Positions 60,565 through 64,000 of a stretch of 64,000 nucleotides of DNA are shown piece by piece. Source of the stretch: Hymenobacter busanensis (GTDB lineage: Bacteria; Bacteroidota; Bacteroidia; Cytophagales; Hymenobacteraceae); the NCBI RefSeq assembly GCF_008727865.1, contig NZ_VTWU01000003.1, positions 248,001 through 312,000 on the forward strand, given 5' to 3'. Numbering within the stretch: position 1 is the stretch's first letter; each line of letters starts with the position of its first letter. Below the pieces are notes generated by a model, which was not told the DNA's origin, searched no databases, and was given only the letters and a program-made list of their open reading frames with translations. A program made the position numbers and the translations under genes.

Positions 60565-61104
60565 ATGCGTTACGCTACTTCTACACTACTCGGCCTGCTG
60601 TGCTTGCTGTTGGTGAGTGTCGGCTGCAAAAAGGAAGATGCTCCGGTTCCCGTATCGTTCGACGTGGAGGATTCCTGGCAGGCACTGGTGGAGCTGAACC
60701 CGTATGCTCCAACCACGATGTACCTGCCCGCACAGCGTATATATTCGACGTGCGCCGTGACGTGCAGCCGCAACGAAACCTCAATCGAGAAGCTGCAAAG
60801 CGCCTCGCTGAGCGGCGTGGAGCTGACCTTAAAACCGTCGCAGGCCCCGAACTTCGACTTTTTGCAGCAGGTAACCATCTACCTCATCAGCGAGCAAGGC
60901 GCCCAGTCGGTGCTGGCTTCGCTGGACCAGATTCCGGCCGGCGCCACCACGCTCACGCTCAAGCCCACCGACCAGTCGATGCTGGCCTTCCTGCGCAACG
61001 GCAGCTACATCATCAAGCCCTACTTGGAGCTAAAGGCCCCAACGCAGTCTTTCGCCAGTCTGCAGATGAAGCTGCGCTTTCGGGCGCAGGCCCACAAGCT
61101 CTAA
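60565..61104 (+). CDS. Lipoprotein, paralog 1 of a tandem pair
   Basis: A 179-residue protein starting MRYATSTLLGLLCLLLVSVG with the lipid-accepting Cys21 (VSVGCKKED). The mature part is a beta-rich domain. The segment NFDFLQQVTIYLISE, VLASLDQIPAGATTLTLKP and SYIIKPYLELKAP aligns with the gene at 61271, showing a common origin. No enzymatic motif is present. It is likely anchored at the outer or inner membrane facing the periplasm. It has its own -7 element and precedes its paralog by 166 bp. Confidence 0.78.
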   Translation: MRYATSTLLGLLCLLLVSVGCKKEDAPVPVSFDVEDSWQALVELNPYAPTTMYLPAQRIYSTCAVTCSRNETSIEKLQSASLSGVELTLKPSQAPNFDFLQQVTIYLISEQGAQSVLASLDQIPAGATTLTLKPTDQSMLAFLRNGSYIIKPYLELKAPTQSFASLQMKLRFRAQAHKL

Positions 61105-61270
61105 TACCGTACGCAGCCGCGTTGGCGGCCCCGCCCCGGAATCGGCTGATACGGGGGCGTCCGTGGAGCGCGGCCCAAGCACCATTCGGAACGAATTTTG
61201 AGCGGGGCCGCGGTGTTACCACTCCGGTACCACCGCAGCTCCGTTTTGGGGCGCTTATTTCGCTTCGTAC

Positions 61271-61795
61271 ATGAAAAACCTGTTGTTTGCATTGCTGGCC
61301 GTGGCCCTGGTAGCCACCGCCGCCTGCAAGAAAATCGACCAGCTGCTGACCTTCTACATCGAAGACTCGCAGAACTTCAAGATTCCGGCCACGCCGCTGC
61401 TGGGCCAGTTGCCCCTGGTTCCGATACCGGTAACTACGCGCTCCGACGAGAAATTCAAGAACGCCAATACCGCCGCCAACCTGGTGAAAGACGTGAGCTT
61501 GGACAAGCTCACGCTAACCGTCACCGACCCCAACAGCGCCAACTTCGACTTCCTCGAAAGCATCACCATCTACATCAGCACCGATGGCAACGACCGCGTG
61601 CCGCTGGCCTCGCTGAACCCGGTGCCGCTGGGCCAGAGCACCATTGCCCTCACGCCCAGCGGTGCCGTGCTCGATAAGTACATCAAAGCGCAGAGCTATA
61701 CCCTGACCACCGAGGCCAAAACCCGCCGCGCCGTGGCCCAGGAAACCAGCGTCCGCATCGATACCCGATTCAAAATCACGGCCGATCCGCTGTAG
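61271..61795 (+). CDS. Lipoprotein, paralog 2 of a tandem pair
   Basis: A 174-residue protein starting MKNLLFALLAVALVATAACK with lipobox Cys19 followed by KKIDQL. It shares with paralog 1 the core NFDFLESITIYIST, VPLASLNPVPLGQSTIALTP and SYTLTTEAKT, about 40 residues before the end. The N-terminal half differs (FYIEDSQNFKIPATPLLGQL). No known domain was recognised. A 15-bp terminator ends the transcript. Confidence 0.78.
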   Translation: MKNLLFALLAVALVATAACKKIDQLLTFYIEDSQNFKIPATPLLGQLPLVPIPVTTRSDEKFKNANTAANLVKDVSLDKLTLTVTDPNSANFDFLESITIYISTDGNDRVPLASLNPVPLGQSTIALTPSGAVLDKYIKAQSYTLTTEAKTRRAVAQETSVRIDTRFKITADPL

Positions 61796-61828
61796 CTTCT
61801 GGCAGCAGGCAGCAAACGTCCCGGTTTT

Positions 61829-61872
61829 CAACAAAACGGCCGGCTTCCTTACGGGAACCGGCCGTTTTGTTG
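61829..61872. terminator. Bidirectional terminator
   Basis: CAACAAAACGGCCGG (61829-61843) and CCGGCCGTTTTGTTG (61858-61872) pair perfectly, with further pairing inward, between the lipoprotein gene and the convergent BNR gene. Confidence 0.85.
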
Positions 61873-61887
61873 GCGTCTTTGGCTGGG

Positions 61888-63459
61888 CTAGTGAAGCACC
61901 ATCACCTTGCGGTGCTCCAATTGCTGCCCAGCCTGCAGGGTTAGCACATAGGCGCCGGCGGCCACATCGGCTACGGGCAGGCGCAGTTGCCGGGCTCCGG
62001 CGCCCAGCAGTTCGGGCGCCGCCAGGGTGCGCACAAAGCGGCCGTCCAGGTTCCGCAGCTCCGCCGATACCACTTGGGGCGCGGGCAGTTGCAGGGCCAC
62101 GTTTAGGTAGCTGGTGGCGGGAGTAGGGTACACCTGAATCTGCTCGACCAACGGCTGGGCTTTGCGGCCGGCCAGCACGTTCACGTCAATCAGGGCCGTC
62201 CACACGCTGGTTTGGGTGCCGTCCATTCGCGTCCACACCGGGCGCACCACGTTGTTGTGGGCCGTGATGTTGCTGTAGTCGCCGAAAAACTCGGTTTCGG
62301 AGGGCGAGAAGGGCGACTGGCTGAGGCGGAAATTCTGGAACGTGAGGCCGCCGTCGGTGCTGCGGGCGCCGTACACGTCGGTGCGCACATCGGCGGGAGC
62401 GGCGGTGTAGTTGCGGCGGTCGTAAAACACAAACCAGAGGTGGCCAGTGGCCTGGTCGACGGTCATCCAGGTAAAAAACTGCTGGCGGCCGGGCGGGTCG
62501 TTGTTTACCCGAATGGGCGCGCTCCAGGTAGTGCCGCCGTCGGTGCTGCGGGCCAGCCACACGTCGGTGTCGGAGGGGCCGTTGCGCTGGTCGCTCCAGT
62601 TCACGTAGATGGTGCCCCGGTGCGGGCCGCGGCTCACGTCGCAGGCCGTAATGGGCAGGCCGTTGGCGCGGTAGATGCCGGGCACGGCAAAGTCCCAGCC
62701 GCCGGGCTGGGCCACAATCAGCCGCTCGCGCGGCAGCCAGGTGGCGCCCGCGTCCAGACTGCGGTTGAACACAATGCCTTGCGGCCCGGCCCAGGCGCAG
62801 TACACCTCGTTGTTGGGGCCGGCGGCGGGCACGGCGCCTTCCACGGTGTTGTCTTCGTCCACGGCGTCGCCGCCCTGTTTGCTGATGCGCCGCGGCGCGG
62901 TCCACGTGAGGCCTTGGTCGACCGATTTGGTGAACAGAATGCGGCTGCTGTCGCGGGCCGAAAGGCTGCCGTAGGTGTCAAACTCCGACCACGTGGCGTA
63001 GAGCGTGTTGGTGCGCCGGTCCACGTTCACCCATTCCTTGTCTTGCTGCTTAGGCGGATTCAGCCCGAAAAAGCTGCGGTAGGCAAAGGGCGCCCCGGCC
63101 GAAGCCGTACGCTGCACCAGTAGCCGGTCAATAAACGGGAATGGGCCGAAGACGCCGCTGGGGTTGGAGAGGTGAAAGTAGTAGAACGCCCCGGTGGTGT
63201 CCACGGCCACGCACGGGTCGCCGTACACGCTGTAGGGCGAGGTGAGGGTGCGCCACGTCCAGGTACGGCCACCATCGGTCGAGGAGTATTGGTTGTTGAG
63301 GTTGGCCCCGGCCACCAGCTCGTTGGTGTTCTTGGGGTTGATGCAGATGGCCGTTTCGTTGGGCCGGTTTTGGGTGCTCACCAGCACGTTCGGGTGCGGC
63401 GACTGAGCCAGCAACGACAACGGCAGAAGAAATAGGACGAGTAGAAAAAGTTGCTTCAT
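61888..63459 (-). CDS. BNR/Asp-box (sialidase-like propeller) T9SS protein
   Basis: A 523-residue protein with a signal peptide (MKQLFLLVLFLLPLSLLAQS). The body is a beta-propeller with Asp-box turns: SSTDGGRTWTW, SVDQGLTWT, SLDAGATWL, RSTDGGTTWS and RSTDGGLTFQN. The catalytic Arg triad and Tyr of true sialidases were not confirmed, so binding rather than hydrolysis is possible. The T9SS type A sorting domain is C-terminal (~440-523, IQVYPTPATSYLNVALQL, AAGAYVLTLQAGQ). It acts on the cell surface or is released. Confidence 0.85.
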   Translation of the reverse strand: MKQLFLLVLFLLPLSLLAQSPHPNVLVSTQNRPNETAICINPKNTNELVAGANLNNQYSSTDGGRTWTWRTLTSPYSVYGDPCVAVDTTGAFYYFHLSNPSGVFGPFPFIDRLLVQRTASAGAPFAYRSFFGLNPPKQQDKEWVNVDRRTNTLYATWSEFDTYGSLSARDSSRILFTKSVDQGLTWTAPRRISKQGGDAVDEDNTVEGAVPAAGPNNEVYCAWAGPQGIVFNRSLDAGATWLPRERLIVAQPGGWDFAVPGIYRANGLPITACDVSRGPHRGTIYVNWSDQRNGPSDTDVWLARSTDGGTTWSAPIRVNNDPPGRQQFFTWMTVDQATGHLWFVFYDRRNYTAAPADVRTDVYGARSTDGGLTFQNFRLSQSPFSPSETEFFGDYSNITAHNNVVRPVWTRMDGTQTSVWTALIDVNVLAGRKAQPLVEQIQVYPTPATSYLNVALQLPAPQVVSAELRNLDGRFVRTLAAPELLGAGARQLRLPVADVAAGAYVLTLQAGQQLEHRKVMVLH

Positions 63460-63484
63460 AGATGGAGCTGGTAGAGAAACGGCG

Positions 63485-63575
63485 GAGGCGCAGCCGCCGA
63501 ACCTGGCCGCCGCAGCACGAATTGGTTGTTACCCAATCGTTTTACGAGTGACAAGGTCCTGCGGCTGCGCCTCCT
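63485..63575. repeat. 14-bp inverted repeat with nested hairpin
   Basis: GGAGGCGCAGCCGC (63485-63498) is perfectly complementary to GCGGCTGCGCCTCC (63562-63575). The 63-base interior holds a smaller ATTGG/CCAAT pairing (63522-63538). It fills the gap between the BNR gene start and the HMG-CoA reductase stop and could act as terminator of the latter. Confidence 0.55.
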
Positions 63576-63597
63576 GATGAGGGCGTAGGGAATTGCC

Positions 63598-64000
63598 CTA
63601 CCGGTTGCGGCCGTACTGCTCGTGGCTGCTCACCCAGTCGCTGCTGCTGATGGCGGAGGCCAGGCTCAACTCACCGGCCAGCACCACGCCGGCCACAATT
63701 TCGGCGAACTTGTTGACCGTACCGCGGCCTACGCAGTTCATCATGCGCAGGCACTCGTTTTGGGTAGCCAGGCCGGTACCGCCGCCGTGGGTAGCCACAA
63801 TCAGCGACGGAATGGTCATGCTCAGGTACAGGTCCTTCTCGGGCGTTACCTCCGAGTAGATGACGCCCGCCGACGACTCCGCTACGTTGGCCACGTCTTG
63901 CCCGGTGGCAATGAACACGGCCGTAATGCCGTTGGCCGAGTGCGCACCGTTGTTGTTGGCCCCGCTCAGAAACGCGCCCACGTTGCTCACCTGCCCGTGG
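63598..64000 (-). CDS. Hydroxymethylglutaryl-CoA reductase, C-terminal part (5' end outside window)
   Basis: 134 codons are visible, entering from the right edge and ending at TAG 63598-63600. Motifs of HMG-CoA reductase are GANNNGAHSANGITAVFIAT, GQDVANVAESSAG, DLYLSMTIPSLIVATHGGGT and TGLATQNECLRMMNC, with a C-terminal SSHEQYGRNR that could carry the catalytic His. This enzyme makes mevalonate. The motif forms look like class I (eukaryote/archaea/Bacteroidetes type). The gene has no start in the window. Confidence 0.9.
   Translation of the reverse strand, partial: HGQVSNVGAFLSGANNNGAHSANGITAVFIATGQDVANVAESSAGVIYSEVTPEKDLYLSMTIPSLIVATHGGGTGLATQNECLRMMNCVGRGTVNKFAEIVAGVVLAGELSLASAISSSDWVSSHEQYGRNR

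Overview
This window looks like a chromosomal segment of a GC-rich Bacteroidetes bacterium of the order Cytophagales, most likely Hymenobacter or a close relative. The assignment is an inference from gene content. Six genes end in type IX secretion (Por/T9SS type A) C-terminal sorting domains. There are carotenoid genes of the CruF/CrtD/CrtY type, a DUF1501/DUF1800 pair and many small Bacteroidetes-type proteins. Several promoters carry the Bacteroidetes -7 element TAnnTTTG. I see no tRNA, rRNA, CRISPR array, prophage or insertion sequence.

Layout. 0-4.3 kb: the end of an unidentified gene, a DUF4440 secreted protein, and a minus-strand crtD-cruF-tetR operon for acyclic carotenoid end-group modification. 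4.3-10.4 kb: a PA14-OmpA envelope protein, then a plus-strand run of SDR oxidoreductase with a Lys/Ala-rich tail, a gluconate 2-dehydrogenase subunit 3-like protein, a GMC oxidoreductase and a GH1-like glycosidase. 10.4-20 kb: a large T9SS adhesin-like protein, an alpha/beta hydrolase, an aquaporin-family channel, an SRAP (YedK) DNA-crosslink protein, small secreted and membrane proteins, and the DUF1800-DUF1501 pair. 20-35.4 kb: mostly housekeeping genes: a PaaG-like isomerase, ispD, queA, an FtsX-type permease, a LOG-family protein, a serine hydrolase, a GTG-started lycopene cyclase, an ABC ATPase, a DUF2795 protein, a DUF349 protein, ettA, a CPA1 antiporter and a PAS histidine kinase.

35.4-50 kb is more accessory. 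It holds a gene interrupted by an in-frame TAA, a carboxypeptidase-regulatory-like protein, a STAS/SEC14-like protein, GH43, an M61 peptidase, three T9SS proteins, a CsgG-like secreted protein and a patatin/beta-barrel protein. Two strikingly AT-rich intergenic stretches lie here. 50-60.4 kb: an OmpR-type two-component system beside an internally duplicated secreted protein, a DUF486 protein, a GNAT acetyltransferase, a zinc-dependent phospholipase C-like protein, ruvX-def, an S41 peptidase, a HELAH-motif membrane protein and homogentisate dioxygenase. 60.5-64 kb: two tandem paralogous lipoproteins, a BNR-repeat T9SS protein, and the C-terminal part of an HMG-CoA reductase running off the window end.

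Connections. CrtD, CruF and CrtY fit a monocyclic hydroxylated carotenoid pathway (saproxanthin/flexixanthin type). IspD would supply its isoprenoid precursors through the MEP pathway, which makes the HMG-CoA reductase at the edge notable. Convergent genes are usually separated by long, near-perfect inverted repeats acting as two-way terminators.
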